A DNA stretch of 49,770 nucleotides. Origin: Methylobacterium trifolii. Lineage in GTDB: Bacteria > Pseudomonadota > Alphaproteobacteria > Rhizobiales > Beijerinckiaceae. How positions within the stretch are numbered: position 1 is the first letter of the stretch; every line of letters begins with the position of its first letter. Below the pieces are notes generated by a model that did not search any database, had not been told where the DNA came from, and saw only the letters and a program-made list of their open reading frames with translations. Positions 1 through 8,425 of this stretch are shown one piece after another. The stretch lies in contig NZ_BPRB01000018.1 of assembly GCF_022179685.1 (NCBI RefSeq), positions 1-49,770 of the forward strand, written 5' to 3'. The position numbers and the translations under genes were made by a program.

Positions 1-350
1 GCCTCGCGCGCGGCCCGGAAAAGGCTGGCCCGCAGGCGCCCCGCGGCACCCGTGCCGAAGGTGATGCGCGGCGGCCCGATCAGGGAACCGTCCCGCCGGA
101 GCGCAAACCGCGCCGTCGCCTGCGCCGTCCTATCGAGCCCGGCAGGCGTCCGCCAGCAGGCGGCGAGCACCGGATAGAGGGCGGCCAGCGTATCGGCGGG
201 GCCGGCCGGCTCCGCCTCCAGCGGCACCGCGACCGTGCCGCGCAGGGTCTGCGGCAGGCTCAAGGGGTAGCCCGGACCGCCATCATAGGAGGCCCGCGCC
301 GCGGGCGCCAGGACGAGGGCCGGCAGGAGTACGGCCCACGCCCCGCGCAT
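1..350 (-). CDS. Secreted protein of unknown function, 3' end beyond the window
   Basis: An open frame on the minus strand starts with ATG at 350 and runs without a stop off the left edge (116 codons visible). The first 20 or so residues form a typical signal peptide (basic start, Leu/Ala/Val core, Ala-x-Ala-type cleavage near ARAS). The mature part has a single visible Cys in a CWRTP context, followed by an ARFALRRDGSL segment. That pattern resembles the C-terminal domain of TonB/TolA-like periplasmic proteins, but the match is from memory and weak. The gene starts 15 bp after the stop of the cyclophilin gene on the same strand, so it is probably the last visible member of a coaD-cyclophilin transcription unit. 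No function is assigned. Confidence 0.6.
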   Translation of the reverse strand, partial: MRGAWAVLLPALVLAPAARASYDGGPGYPLSLPQTLRGTVAVPLEAEPAGPADTLAALYPVLAACWRTPAGLDRTAQATARFALRRDGSLIGPPRITFGTGAAGRLRASLFRAARE

Positions 351-365
351 CCGCGTCCGCCGGCC

Positions 366-917
366 TTACTTGGCCTTGTCGGCCATCTGCATCTTCACGA
401 TCTTGTCGGGGTTCTGCACTGCCCCGCCCTGCGAGCCGGCGGGCGCCTTCTTGATCTTGTCCACGACCGCCATCCCGTCCGAGACGAGGCCGACCACGGT
501 GTACTGGCCGTTGAGGAAGGACGGATCGCCGAGGCAGATGAAGAACTGCGAGTTGGCCGAGTTCGGATCGGACGAGCGCGCCATGCCGAGCGTCCCGCGG
601 CGGAACGGGGACGAGGAGAACTCGGCCGGGATGTCGGGCAGGCTGGAGCCGCCGGTGCCGTTGCCCTTCGGGTCGCCGGTCTGGGCCATGAAGCCATCCA
701 TGACCCGATGGAACTTGAGGCCGTTGTAGAAGCCCTGGTTGATCAGGGTCTTCAGCTGCTTGACGTGCTTGGGCGCGAGGTCCGGCCGCAGCTCGATGGT
801 GACGCGCCCGTCCTTGGTGTCGAGGTAGACGGTGTTCTCGTCGGCCGCGCGCGCGGCGTTCGAGGCGCCGAGCCCGAAGGCCAGGGCGAGGGCGAGGACG
901 GCGTTGCGGCGGTTCAT
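366..917 (-). CDS. Periplasmic peptidyl-prolyl cis-trans isomerase, cyclophilin type
   Basis: This 183-residue protein has a Sec signal peptide (about residues 1-24, ending AARA) followed by one compact cyclophilin domain. The family signature FHRVMDGFMAQTGD is at 69-82 and contains the catalytic Arg71. A NSQFFICLGDPSFLNGQYTV block further on carries the Gln/Phe/Leu residues that line the proline pocket. Cyclophilins catalyse cis-trans isomerisation of X-Pro bonds, and the signal peptide places this one in the periplasm as a folding helper. It lies 30 bp downstream of coaD on the same strand and is probably cotranscribed with it. Length and motifs are normal for bacterial PpiA-type enzymes. 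The client proteins cannot be told from the sequence. Confidence 0.95.
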   Translation of the reverse strand: MNRRNAVLALALAFGLGASNAARAADENTVYLDTKDGRVTIELRPDLAPKHVKQLKTLINQGFYNGLKFHRVMDGFMAQTGDPKGNGTGGSSLPDIPAEFSSSPFRRGTLGMARSSDPNSANSQFFICLGDPSFLNGQYTVVGLVSDGMAVVDKIKKAPAGSQGGAVQNPDKIVKMQMADKAK

Positions 918-947
918 GGATGGTCTCCTGGGTGTGGTGTCGGTGGG

Positions 948-1451
948 TCAGCGCTGTCCGGCAAAACGCGCGGCCAGCCGCGCGGCCACCTGCGGCGGCA
1001 CGAAGGGCGAGACGTCCCCGCCCATGGCCGCGATCTGCCGCACCAACGTGGCGGTGATCGGCCGGACCTGGATCGAGGCCGGCAGGAACACCGTCTGCAC
1101 CTCCGGCGCCATGGCGCCGTTCATGCCGGCGAGCTGCATCTCGTAGTCGAGGTCGGTGCCGTCGCGCAGGCCCCGGATGAACAGGCTGGCGCCGCAGCGC
1201 CGCGCCGCCGAGACGGCGAGGTCGTCGAAGGTGACGACCTCCAGGTCCGTCCCCTCGGCCTGCGCCAGGGGCCCGCAGGTCTCGGCGAGCAGCGCGGCCC
1301 GCTCGGCGGCGTCGAACAGGGGCGCCTTGCCCGGATGCACGCCGATGGCGAGCACCAGCCGCGGCACCAGGCGGCAGGCCTGGCGCACCACGTCGAGGTG
1401 GCCGTTCGTGACCGGATCGAAGGAGCCGGCATAGAGGGCGGTGCGGGTCAT
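948..1451 (-). CDS. coaD: Phosphopantetheine adenylyltransferase (CoA biosynthesis)
   Basis: CoaD transfers AMP from ATP to 4'-phosphopantetheine, giving dephospho-CoA, the penultimate step of CoA synthesis in the cytoplasm. With ATG at 1451 the protein is 167 residues, the usual length. It begins [18 protein letters not shown], which contains the nucleotidyltransferase T/HxGH motif, and ends with the substrate-binding [10 protein letters not shown] and GDVSPFVP blocks. The same frame stays open about 70 codons further upstream, but that extension is Arg/Pro/Gly-rich and outside the family, so ATG 1451 is preferred. No strong Shine-Dalgarno is visible (only G-rich sequence). The cyclophilin gene follows after 30 bp. 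Confidence 0.95.
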   Translation of the reverse strand: MTRTALYAGSFDPVTNGHLDVVRQACRLVPRLVLAIGVHPGKAPLFDAAERAALLAETCGPLAQAEGTDLEVVTFDDLAVSAARRCGASLFIRGLRDGTDLDYEMQLAGMNGAMAPEVQTVFLPASIQVRPITATLVRQIAAMGGDVSPFVPPQVAARLAARFAGQR

Positions 1452-1534
1452 CGCCCGACGCCCTAGAGGATTTTTGCGGGCAACGGAACCGGGCCGGGGG
1501 GCCAAACCGCCCATCCCCGGCCGGCACGGATGCG

Positions 1535-1567
1535 AAAAAGGCGGGCGCCCGGTGGGGCACCCGCCTT
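1535..1567 (-). terminator. Rho-independent terminator of the Omp25-like gene
   Basis: A long hairpin with 13-nt arms has one mismatch (1546/1559) and a GGTG loop at 1551-1554. On the minus strand it is followed by five T residues (complement of 1535-1539). It lies downstream of the porin-like gene that stops at 1695 and upstream of coaD. Confidence 0.8.
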
Positions 1568-1591
1568 GGTCTCGTGTCGAGCGGAACCGAT

Positions 1592-1636
1592 CCTGGAGCC
1601 GTGCCCGGCCACGTTGGGTCGGGTCGCGGCTCCAGG
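1592..1636. repeat. Perfect 10-bp inverted repeat between the porin-like gene and its terminator
   Basis: CCTGGAGCCG at 1592-1601 is matched exactly by its reverse complement at 1627-1636, with a 25-nt G/C-rich loop. It sits in the 3' untranslated region of the Omp25-like transcript, just before the strong terminator hairpin. It may be an additional mRNA-stabilising stem. No protein-coding signal is seen between 1568 and 1694. Confidence 0.5.
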
Positions 1637-1694
1637 TCTTCGTTTCGACGCGCACTTTCACGACGAACCGGTATCCGTTTCGTCGGAGTGCGCT

Positions 1695-2525
1695 CTAGTA
1701 GGTGCCGAACTTGTAGTTGATGCCGGCCCGCGCGATGCTGCCCTCGGTCTGGAAGCGGGCGTTGTAGCCGACGCCCGGCGTGCCGGCCGGGCCGACGTTG
1801 GCGACGAACAGGTTGCGGCTGCCGAGGTCGTAGCGGAGGTACTCGCCCTTCACCGTCACGGCGCTGGCGCGGAAGAAGTTCAGGAAGGACTCGGTCGGCA
1901 GGGCGAACTCGATGCCGCCGCCATAGGCGTAGCCGGTCTCGATGGAGGAGCGCGAACCGGCATAGGTCACCGGCGCGCCGGTGCGGAAGCTGACGCTCTG
2001 GGTCACGTCGCCGTAGGCGAAGCCGCCGGTGCCGTAGACCAGGACGCGGTCGAAGGCGTAGCCGATCCGGCCGCGCACGGTGCCCAGGAAGCCGAGTTCC
2101 GTCCGGTAGCTGTTGGTCAGCACGTTCGGGTTCAAGACGGGGTTGAAGATCGCCTCGGTCCGGGTGCGCTGCAGGTCGGTGTACTGCGCGTCGGCCTCGA
2201 CGCCGACGACGATGCCGCTGCCCGGCGTGAACTGGACGTTGTACCCGGCCTGGCCACCCGCCGAGAAACCCTCCTGCGAGACCACCACGTTCGGGCGGCG
2301 CAGGTTGTTGTTCACGTTGCCCTGAAGGGCGCCGATACCCGTCGTGCGGATCGTGTCGCTCTCGGTGAAGGCGTAGCCGGCGTTCACGCCAAGGTAGAAG
2401 CCCGTCCAGGTGAAGACCGGGACCGGCGTGAAGACCGGCGGCGGGGCGCGGCGGGGCAGGTCGGCGGCCAACACCGTGCCGGAGAGGAGCGCCGTGGCGG
2501 CGGTGGCGAGGAGGAACGTCTTCAT
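1695..2525 (-). CDS. Outer-membrane beta-barrel protein, Omp25/Omp31-like
   Basis: This 276-residue protein has a signal peptide (about 1-20, ...GTVLA|AD) and a short Pro-rich linker. The barrel then starts with WTGFYLGVNAGYAF, the family opening strand, and alternates Gly/Tyr-rich amphipathic strands such as GFLGTVRGRIGYAFDRVLVYGTGGFAYG. The C-terminal strand is RAGINYKFGTY, so the protein ends in an aromatic residue as outer-membrane barrels do. The Omp25/Omp31 family of Brucella and other Rhizobiales consists of abundant 8-stranded barrel proteins linked to surface integrity. The gene stands alone between gyrA and coaD with its own strong terminator at 1535-1567. The specific role is unknown. 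Confidence 0.9.
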   Translation of the reverse strand: MKTFLLATAATALLSGTVLAADLPRRAPPPVFTPVPVFTWTGFYLGVNAGYAFTESDTIRTTGIGALQGNVNNNLRRPNVVVSQEGFSAGGQAGYNVQFTPGSGIVVGVEADAQYTDLQRTRTEAIFNPVLNPNVLTNSYRTELGFLGTVRGRIGYAFDRVLVYGTGGFAYGDVTQSVSFRTGAPVTYAGSRSSIETGYAYGGGIEFALPTESFLNFFRASAVTVKGEYLRYDLGSRNLFVANVGPAGTPGVGYNARFQTEGSIARAGINYKFGTY

Positions 2526-2744
2526 GATGGTCGCGACCCCGATGTCCGTATCGTTGGCGCGACCATTACCCTTTACTTGACGCCTAGCCTATGTCCTGAA
2601 AGCAACACCCCGACCGGATCAGACGAGAGGCCGATCTAGACTTCCTACGTCCGAAAGCATCCGCTAATCCGCGATCTTTTGTTTAGGCGGCGAGATTTTC
2701 ATCGGCGGCCCGCGAGATCCGCGCGGGACGGCATGGGCGGTCCC

Positions 2745-2776
2745 GGCCGGAGACCGGGGCATGCCCGTCTCCGGCC
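2745..2776 (-). terminator. Hairpin after gyrA, possible terminator without T-run
   Basis: Ten base pairs (2745-2754 with 2767-2776), a one-base bulge, three more pairs and a GCATG loop form a very stable stem 13 bp downstream of the gyrA stop. No T-run follows on the minus strand, so termination is plausible but not certain. Between here and the porin-like start at 2525 lies about 220 bp with no gene, which presumably holds the porin promoter; I could not pick convincing hexamers. Confidence 0.4.
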
Positions 2777-2788
2777 ACCCCGGCCCGC

Positions 2789-5587
2789 TCAGACGGTCTC
2801 GGCTGCGGTCTCGTCTTCGGGCCCGGTCTCGTCCTCGCCGACGATGTGCTCGACCGAGACGACCTTCTCGGCCTTGTCCGTGTTGAACACCGTCACCCCC
2901 TGCGAGGCGCGGCCGACGATGCGGATGTCGTCCACCGGGACCCGGATGAGCTGGCCGCCGTCCGTGACCAGCATGATCTGGTCGGAGGGCTCCACCGGGA
3001 AGGAGGCCACGAGGCTGCCGTTGCGGGGGTTGACCCGCATGGCGGTGATGCCCTTGCCGCCCCGGTTCGAGGTCCGGTACTCGAAGGAGGACGAGCGCTT
3101 GCCGTAGCCGCGCTCGGACAGCGTGAGCACGAACTGCTCGGCCGCGCTCATCTCGTTGTAGCGCTCCAGCGAGACGGCGCTCGCCTCGCCGACGCCCTCC
3201 TCGGCGTCCGGCGTCTCGGCAGCGTCGCCCTCGCCCTGGTCGCCGATGACGGCGCGGCGCATCTTCATGTAGCCCGCCCGCTCCTCGGGGCTCGCGTCGA
3301 AGGCGTTGAGGATCGTCATCGAGATGACGCGGTCGCCCTTGGCGAGGCTGATGCCGCGCACGCCCGTGGAATCGCGGCCCTTGAACACGCGCACGTCCTC
3401 GACGGGGAAGCGGATGCACTGGCCGGCCGCGGTGGTCAGCAGCACGTTCTGCTCGGGCCGGCAGATCTCGACATGGACGATGTGGTCGCCCGGATCGAGC
3501 TTCATCGCGATCTTGCCGTTGCGGTTCACCTGCACGAAGTCGGAGAGCTTGTTGCGCCGCACGCCGCCGCTGGCGGTGGCGAACATCACGTCCAGCGTCT
3601 CCCAGGAGGCTTCGTCCTCGGGCAGCGGCATGATGGTGGTGATGCGCTCGGCGTTGTCCTGGAGCTGGAGGATGTTGACCAGCGCCTTGCCCCGCGCGTT
3701 CGGCGCGGCCATGGGCAGGCGCCAGACCTTCTCTTTGTAGGCCTGCCCCTGGCTGGAGAAGAACAGCACCGGCGTGTGCGTGGAGGCCACGAACAGGCGG
3801 GTGACGAAATCCTCGTCGCGGGTCGCCATGCCGGAGCGGCCCTTGCCGCCGCGGCGCTGGGCCCGGTAGGTCGAGAGCGGCACCCGCTTGACGTAGCCGG
3901 CGTGGCTGACGGTGACGACCATGTCCTCGCGCTGGATGAGGTCCTCGTCGTCCACGCTCGAATCGTAGTCGAGGATCACGGTGCGCCGGGGCGTGGCGAA
4001 CTGCGTACGCACCTCGGCCAGCTCGTCCTTGACGATGGCCTGGATGCGCTCCCGCGAGCGCAGGATGTCGAGGAAGTCGGCGATCTCGTCGGCCAGGGCC
4101 TTCAGCTCGTCGCCGACCTCGTCGCGGCCGAGCGCCGTGAGGCGCTGCAGGCGCAGGTCGAGGATGGCGCGGGCCTGCACCTCGGAGAGGCGATAGGTGC
4201 CGTCCTCCTTCACCCGGTGGCGCGGGTCGTCGACCAGCGCGATCAGGGGCGCGATGTCGTGGGCCGGCCAGTCGCGGGCCATCAGGGCCTCGCGGGCGGT
4301 GTTGGGGTCCGGCGAGGTGCGGATCAGGCGGATCACCTCGTCGATGTTGGCGACCGCGATGGCGAGGCCGCACAGGACGTGGGCGCGCTCCCGCGCCTTG
4401 CCGAGCAGGAACTTGGTGCGCCGGGAGACGACCTCCTCGCGAAAGTCCACGAAGGCCGTGAGCAGGTCCTTCAGGTTCATCAGCTCGGGGCGGCCGCCGT
4501 TCAGGGCGACCATGTTGCAGCCGAAGGAGGATTGCAGCGGCGTGAAGCGGTAGAGCTGGTTGAGCACCACCTCGGCCATGGCGTCGCGCTTGATCTCGAC
4601 CACGACGCGCATGCCGTCGCGGTCGGATTCGTCGCGCAGGTCCGAGATGCCCTCGACGCGCTTCTCCTTGACCAGCTCGGCGATCTTCTCGACGAGCGTG
4701 GCCTTGTTCACCTGATACGGGATCTCGGTGAAGATCAGGGCCTCGCGCTCCTTGCGCAGCTCCTCCACGTGGGACTTGGCCCGCATGATGATCGAGCCGC
4801 GGCCCGTGGCGTAGGCGAGCCGCGTGCCGGCCCGGCCGAGGATCGAGCCGCCGGTGGGGAAATCGGGACCGGGCACGATCTCGGTGAGTTGCTCGATGGT
4901 CAGCCCCGGATCGTCGATCAGCGCGATGCAGGCGTCGATCAGTTCGCCCAGGTTGTGGGGCGGGATGTTGGTGGCCATGCCCACCGCGATGCCGCCCGCG
5001 CCGTTGGCGAGCAGGTTCGGGAACCGGGCCGGGAGGACGGTGGGCTCTTCGCGGGACTCGTCGTAGTTGGGCTGGAAGTCGACGGTGTTCTTGTCGATGT
5101 CGGCCAGCAGCGCGTTGGCGGGCTTGGCCAGCCGCGATTCGGTGTAGCGCATGGCCGCCGGCGGATCGCCGTCGACCGACCCGAAATTGCCCTGCCCGTC
5201 GATGAGCATCAGGCGCATGGAGAAGTCCTGCGCCATCCGCACCAGGGCGTCGTAGATCGATTGGTCGCCGTGCGGGTGGTAGAGGCCGATCACGTCGCCG
5301 ACGATGCGGGCGGACTTGACGTATTTGCGCTCGGGCAGGTGCCCGGACTCGAAGGCCGAGTAGAGGATGCGCCGGTGCACCGGCTTGAGGCCGTCGCGGG
5401 CATCGGGCAGCGCCCGCGAGACGATCACGCTCATGGCGTAATCGAGGTAGGAGCGGCGCATCTCGTCGGTGATGGAGACGGGGCGGATGTCGCTGGCGGG
5501 CGGCGGCGCGGGGGCCCCCGGATCGTCTTTATTGGCCAAGGTGCTGTTCCGTATGGCGAAAACCCCGCGTCCGGGGCGTGCCGTCAC
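2789..5587 (-). CDS. gyrA: DNA gyrase subunit A
   Basis: GyrA is the DNA breakage-reunion subunit of the ATP-dependent type IIA topoisomerase (A2B2 with GyrB) that introduces negative supercoils. The 932-residue protein has the winged-helix/tower domain with catalytic Tyr148 in AMRYTESRL, and the quinolone-determining region [10 protein letters not shown] at about 104-113. The C-terminal beta-pinwheel carries the GyrA box [10 protein letters not shown], and the chain ends in an acidic tail. A further acidic insertion (near [14 protein letters not shown]) lies within the pinwheel. The residue equivalent to E. coli Ser83 is Gln109. The start is uncertain: 5587 is GTG with no obvious ribosome site. 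TTG at 5539 follows a GGAAC-like purine stretch and would remove 16 residues. Confidence 0.98.
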   Translation of the reverse strand: MTARPGRGVFAIRNSTLANKDDPGAPAPPPASDIRPVSITDEMRRSYLDYAMSVIVSRALPDARDGLKPVHRRILYSAFESGHLPERKYVKSARIVGDVIGLYHPHGDQSIYDALVRMAQDFSMRLMLIDGQGNFGSVDGDPPAAMRYTESRLAKPANALLADIDKNTVDFQPNYDESREEPTVLPARFPNLLANGAGGIAVGMATNIPPHNLGELIDACIALIDDPGLTIEQLTEIVPGPDFPTGGSILGRAGTRLAYATGRGSIIMRAKSHVEELRKEREALIFTEIPYQVNKATLVEKIAELVKEKRVEGISDLRDESDRDGMRVVVEIKRDAMAEVVLNQLYRFTPLQSSFGCNMVALNGGRPELMNLKDLLTAFVDFREEVVSRRTKFLLGKARERAHVLCGLAIAVANIDEVIRLIRTSPDPNTAREALMARDWPAHDIAPLIALVDDPRHRVKEDGTYRLSEVQARAILDLRLQRLTALGRDEVGDELKALADEIADFLDILRSRERIQAIVKDELAEVRTQFATPRRTVILDYDSSVDDEDLIQREDMVVTVSHAGYVKRVPLSTYRAQRRGGKGRSGMATRDEDFVTRLFVASTHTPVLFFSSQGQAYKEKVWRLPMAAPNARGKALVNILQLQDNAERITTIMPLPEDEASWETLDVMFATASGGVRRNKLSDFVQVNRNGKIAMKLDPGDHIVHVEICRPEQNVLLTTAAGQCIRFPVEDVRVFKGRDSTGVRGISLAKGDRVISMTILNAFDASPEERAGYMKMRRAVIGDQGEGDAAETPDAEEGVGEASAVSLERYNEMSAAEQFVLTLSERGYGKRSSSFEYRTSNRGGKGITAMRVNPRNGSLVASFPVEPSDQIMLVTDGGQLIRVPVDDIRIVGRASQGVTVFNTDKAEKVVSVEHIVGEDETGPEDETAAETV

Positions 5588-5651
5588 TGCCGCGGAGCGC
5601 GGGATGCCGCGGGTGCGGCTGCGTCCGGGAAGACCTGTGATATCAGGTGGT

Positions 5652-5680
5652 TAATTAATCCCGCCCGAACGCGCACGCAA
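5652..5680 (-). promoter_or_regulatory. Possible sigma-70-type promoter of gyrA
   Basis: On the minus strand TTGCGT (complement of 5675-5680) and TAATTA (5652-5657) are 17 bp apart, about 65 bp upstream of the GTG start. TTAATTAA is the most AT-rich stretch in the neighbourhood. The call is weak because the -35 element falls in the loop of the hairpin at 5661-5693. Confidence 0.25.
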
Positions 5681-5693
5681 GCGCGGCGGGCGG
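5661..5693 (-). terminator. Hairpin after the alpha/beta hydrolase gene
   Basis: A 7-bp stem (5661-5667 with 5687-5693) plus a 4-bp inner stem (5671-5674 with 5681-5684) and a six-base loop lies 11 bp past the hydrolase stop. On the minus strand it is followed by GATTAATTAA, AT-rich but not a clean T-run. It probably ends the pxpBC-uvsE-hydrolase unit. Confidence 0.45.
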
Positions 5694-5704
5694 ATGGAGA
5701 CCGT

Positions 5705-6256
5705 TCAGAGGTTCTTCATGAAGCCGGCGAGCCGCATCAGTCCCTCCGGCCAGGGCCCGTGCCCGCTCGCCACGTTGATGTGGCCCGATTCGCCCGCATC
5801 CACGAGGGCCGCGCCCCAGGCATAGGCGAAGTCCTCGGCGCGCTCGTAGGCGCAGTAGGGATCGGTGCGGCTCGCCACCACCAGCGACGGGAAGGGCAGG
5901 GGATCGCGCGGGATCGGCGCGAAGGCGCGCACGCTCTCGGGCAGGCCGGGGGCACGCTCGATGTCGGGCAACGCCACGAAGACGGCGCCCCGCACCACGC
6001 CCTCCGCGAAGGACGGCACGGCCTCGACGGCGGCCACCACGCCGAGGCTGTGGGCGATCAGGATCACGGGCCGGGTCGCCGCCGCGACGGCCTGCGCGAT
6101 CCGCCCGCACCAGGCCGCGGGGGTCGGCTCATGCCAGTCGTCCTGCTCCACGATGCGGCCCGTGGACAGGCGGCCGGCCCAGCGGGCCTGCCAGTGCTCC
6201 TCCTCGGAGCCGGAGAGCCCGGGCAGGATCAGGATGTCGCAATCGGCCGTCTTCAT
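5705..6256 (-). CDS. Small serine alpha/beta hydrolase, RBBP9/YdeN family
   Basis: This 183-residue cytoplasmic protein has the compact RBBP9/YdeN layout. An N-terminal strand ILILPGLSGSEEEHWQ is followed by the nucleophile elbow AHSLG (Ser near residue 70), a SRTDPYC segment with the likely catalytic Asp, and a C-terminal GHINVASGHGPWPEG with the catalytic His. Length and motif order match the family. These proteins are serine hydrolases whose natural substrates are mostly unknown. The gene lies 42 bp after uvsE on the same strand and is probably the last gene of that unit. The family call is firm; the substrate is not predictable. Confidence 0.9.
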   Translation of the reverse strand: MKTADCDILILPGLSGSEEEHWQARWAGRLSTGRIVEQDDWHEPTPAAWCGRIAQAVAAATRPVILIAHSLGVVAAVEAVPSFAEGVVRGAVFVALPDIERAPGLPESVRAFAPIPRDPLPFPSLVVASRTDPYCAYERAEDFAYAWGAALVDAGESGHINVASGHGPWPEGLMRLAGFMKNL

Positions 6257-6298
6257 GGCTGTTGACTAACGCCTCGGGCGGGAGGCGTCGAGGCGGGT

Positions 6299-7369
6299 TC
6301 ACGCGGCCGCGAGCGACGGGAGCGCCCGCGTGACGTGCCGGGCGATGGCGACCGAGGCGAGGTTCTTGGCCTTCGCCTCGATCTCGAAATCCGCCCAGGC
6401 GAGGTGGCGAGCGACGAGGTCGTTGACCGCCCGGTTCCACATCCCGTCGGAATGGGCGGCCAGGTCCCGCCAGGAATGGCCGGCCGCGCGCAGGGCCTGG
6501 AAGTCGGGCAGGGCGCCGGCATCGCAATCGGCCATCACCGCCTCCCGCGAGACGCTGATATGGGCCACCGGCCGCACCCCGCGCCAGGATTGCCGGATGC
6601 GCGCGATCCGGGGATCGTCGGGCTCCATGTAGGTGCCGCCGCTCTCGACCCAGTGGTGGTGCAGGTCGAGCACCACCGGCACGGTCTCGGCGAGCATCAG
6701 CACCGCGTCGATGCCGAAGCTGTTCTCGTCGTTCTCCACGGTGACGAGGTCGCGGGCGATGCGGCTCACCCGCGGCAGGGTCTCGCGGAAGCCCGCCACG
6801 CCCGGGTCGCGGGCGCCGACATGGATGTTGATGTGGGCGCCATGCGGGTGCCAGCCGCCGCCATAGCCCATCAGGTCCATGAGTTCGGCGTGGTAGTCGA
6901 GTTCCGCGATGCCGTTGGCCAGGGCATCGGGGTTGCGGCTCGCCAGCAGGCAGAACGGGCCGGGATGGAAGCTGAGGCGCACGCCGAGGGTCCGCGCCCG
7001 CGCGCCGATGGCGGCGAGCCCCGTCTCGATCGCATCCTTCAGGGACGCGTCGGCATAGGCGGCCCGCGCCACCGGGTGGGTGTAGCCGGGCAGGACGTTG
7101 CTCGCGATGCGCAGGAGCCGCTCCAGGGGCGGCCGGGCGCCGACCCATTCGATCTGGCGCCCGAGCGCGGCGAGGTTGTGGGTGACGATGCCCGTGAGCT
7201 TGGCCTGCCGCGCGGCCGGGCCGAGGCGCCCGAGATGGGCCATGGTCACGCTCGTCAGGTTCATGGCGAGTGCGGCTTCGGCTGCGGCCTTCAGGGTCTT
7301 GTGGGTGCCCTCCGGCTCGTCGAGGACGAACTTGCAGCAGAAGCCGAGGCGGGGTGACTCATCACGCAT
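6299..7369 (-). CDS. uvsE: UV damage endonuclease, UvsE/UvdE family
   Basis: UvsE enzymes are metal-dependent endonucleases with a TIM-barrel fold (AP-endonuclease IV superfamily). They nick DNA 5' to UV photoproducts and so start an alternative excision repair. The 356-residue protein shows the family metal-binding motifs in order: LGFCCK at the N-terminus, SFHPGPFCLLAS near the middle, HINIHVG, VENDENSFG, and DLHHHWV. C-terminal HISVSREAV and AHSDGMW blocks follow. The gene is 39 bp after pxpC and 42 bp before a small hydrolase, so it is likely cotranscribed with them, although no functional link is evident. No lexA box or other damage-response site was recognised in the short gaps. Confidence 0.93.
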   Translation of the reverse strand: MRDESPRLGFCCKFVLDEPEGTHKTLKAAAEAALAMNLTSVTMAHLGRLGPAARQAKLTGIVTHNLAALGRQIEWVGARPPLERLLRIASNVLPGYTHPVARAAYADASLKDAIETGLAAIGARARTLGVRLSFHPGPFCLLASRNPDALANGIAELDYHAELMDLMGYGGGWHPHGAHINIHVGARDPGVAGFRETLPRVSRIARDLVTVENDENSFGIDAVLMLAETVPVVLDLHHHWVESGGTYMEPDDPRIARIRQSWRGVRPVAHISVSREAVMADCDAGALPDFQALRAAGHSWRDLAAHSDGMWNRAVNDLVARHLAWADFEIEAKAKNLASVAIARHVTRALPSLAAA

Positions 7370-7408
7370 GGGGCGACAACGCGAACCGTCGCGATTCGAG
7401 CCACGCCG

Positions 7409-8425
7409 TCAGTCGGACAGGGCGTCCACCACGTTGCCGGCGACGTTGGCGGACAGCAGACGTTCGTCAGCCGAGAGCACCGGCCGCAGGGCGTCGGGCA
7501 GGGCCGCGACCAGGCGGCCGCGGGCGCGGGCGACGGCGACCGCCTCGTCGAGGCCGATGGCGCGGAAGCGGACCGTCTCCCCCGGCCGGCGCTGGGCGAT
7601 GCGGCGCAGGTCGGCCGAGATCACCGTGGCGATCTTCGGGTAGCCGCCCGTGGTCTGGCGGTCGGCCATCAGCACGATGGGCCGCCCGTTGCCCGGCACC
7701 TGGATCGAGCCGGCAACGGTGGCGTCGGAGACGACGTTGAAGCCGGTCGGCCCGTGGGCGATCGCGGGCCCGTCGAGCTGGTAGCCCATGCGGTCGGCCC
7801 GGTTCGAGACCGTGAAGGCCGCCCCCGTCAGCGTGGCGAGGCCGGCCTCCGGGAACAGGTCGCCTTGCGGCCCGAGGACGATGCGGACCGGCTCGCCGGG
7901 GTCGAGGGACAGGGCGTCGAGGCAGCGCTCGGGCCGGGTATCTGCGGCACCCGGCAGGGGCAGGCGGTCGCCGGCCCGCAGGCCGCGCCCGTCCACGCCG
8001 CCGAGCGCCGCGCGCAGGTGGAGCGCCCGGCTGCCCAGGGCCTCGGGCAGATCGAACCCGCCCTGAACCGCGAGGCAGGCGAACAGGCCGGCCTTCGGGG
8101 GCGTGAGCGCCAGCGTCTCGCCTGCGTGCAGGGTGAAGGCGCGGTGGTCGGCCACCGGCTCCCCGTCGATGCGCAGGCCGAAGGGCGCTCCGGCGAGCGC
8201 CAGGCGGACCGGGCCGCCCTCGGCCCGGAAGCGCCCGCCGGCGAGCGCCATCTCGATCGCCACCGTGCCCGGCGGGTTGCCGGCCAGCACGTTGGCGGCG
8301 GCGAACGCCAGCGCGTCCATCGGTCCCGAGGGCGAGAGTCCCTGGCGCTGGTAGCCCCGCCGGCCGGCATCCTGGAGGCTGGTGGCCGCGCCGCAATCGA
8401 GGACGTGGAGGTGGACGCCGCTCAT
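7409..8425 (-). CDS. pxpC: 5-oxoprolinase subunit C (biotin-dependent carboxyltransferase family)
   Basis: PxpC works with PxpA and PxpB to hydrolyse 5-oxoproline (pyroglutamate) to glutamate with ATP. The 338-residue protein starts at ATG 8425, overlapping the pxpB stop by the ATGA quadruplet. It carries the family landmarks DAGRRGYQRQGLSPSGPMD, ANVLAGNPPG, an NRADRMGYQLDG block, VVSDATVAGSIQVPGNGRPIVLMADRQTTGGYPK, and a C-terminal FRAIGLDEAV. Older names for this family are allophanate hydrolase subunit 2 or KipA. Translational coupling to pxpB is clear. The LamB/YcsF-type pxpA is not next to it, which is unusual. Confidence 0.93.
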   Translation of the reverse strand: MSGVHLHVLDCGAATSLQDAGRRGYQRQGLSPSGPMDALAFAAANVLAGNPPGTVAIEMALAGGRFRAEGGPVRLALAGAPFGLRIDGEPVADHRAFTLHAGETLALTPPKAGLFACLAVQGGFDLPEALGSRALHLRAALGGVDGRGLRAGDRLPLPGAADTRPERCLDALSLDPGEPVRIVLGPQGDLFPEAGLATLTGAAFTVSNRADRMGYQLDGPAIAHGPTGFNVVSDATVAGSIQVPGNGRPIVLMADRQTTGGYPKIATVISADLRRIAQRRPGETVRFRAIGLDEAVAVARARGRLVAALPDALRPVLSADERLLSANVAGNVVDALSD

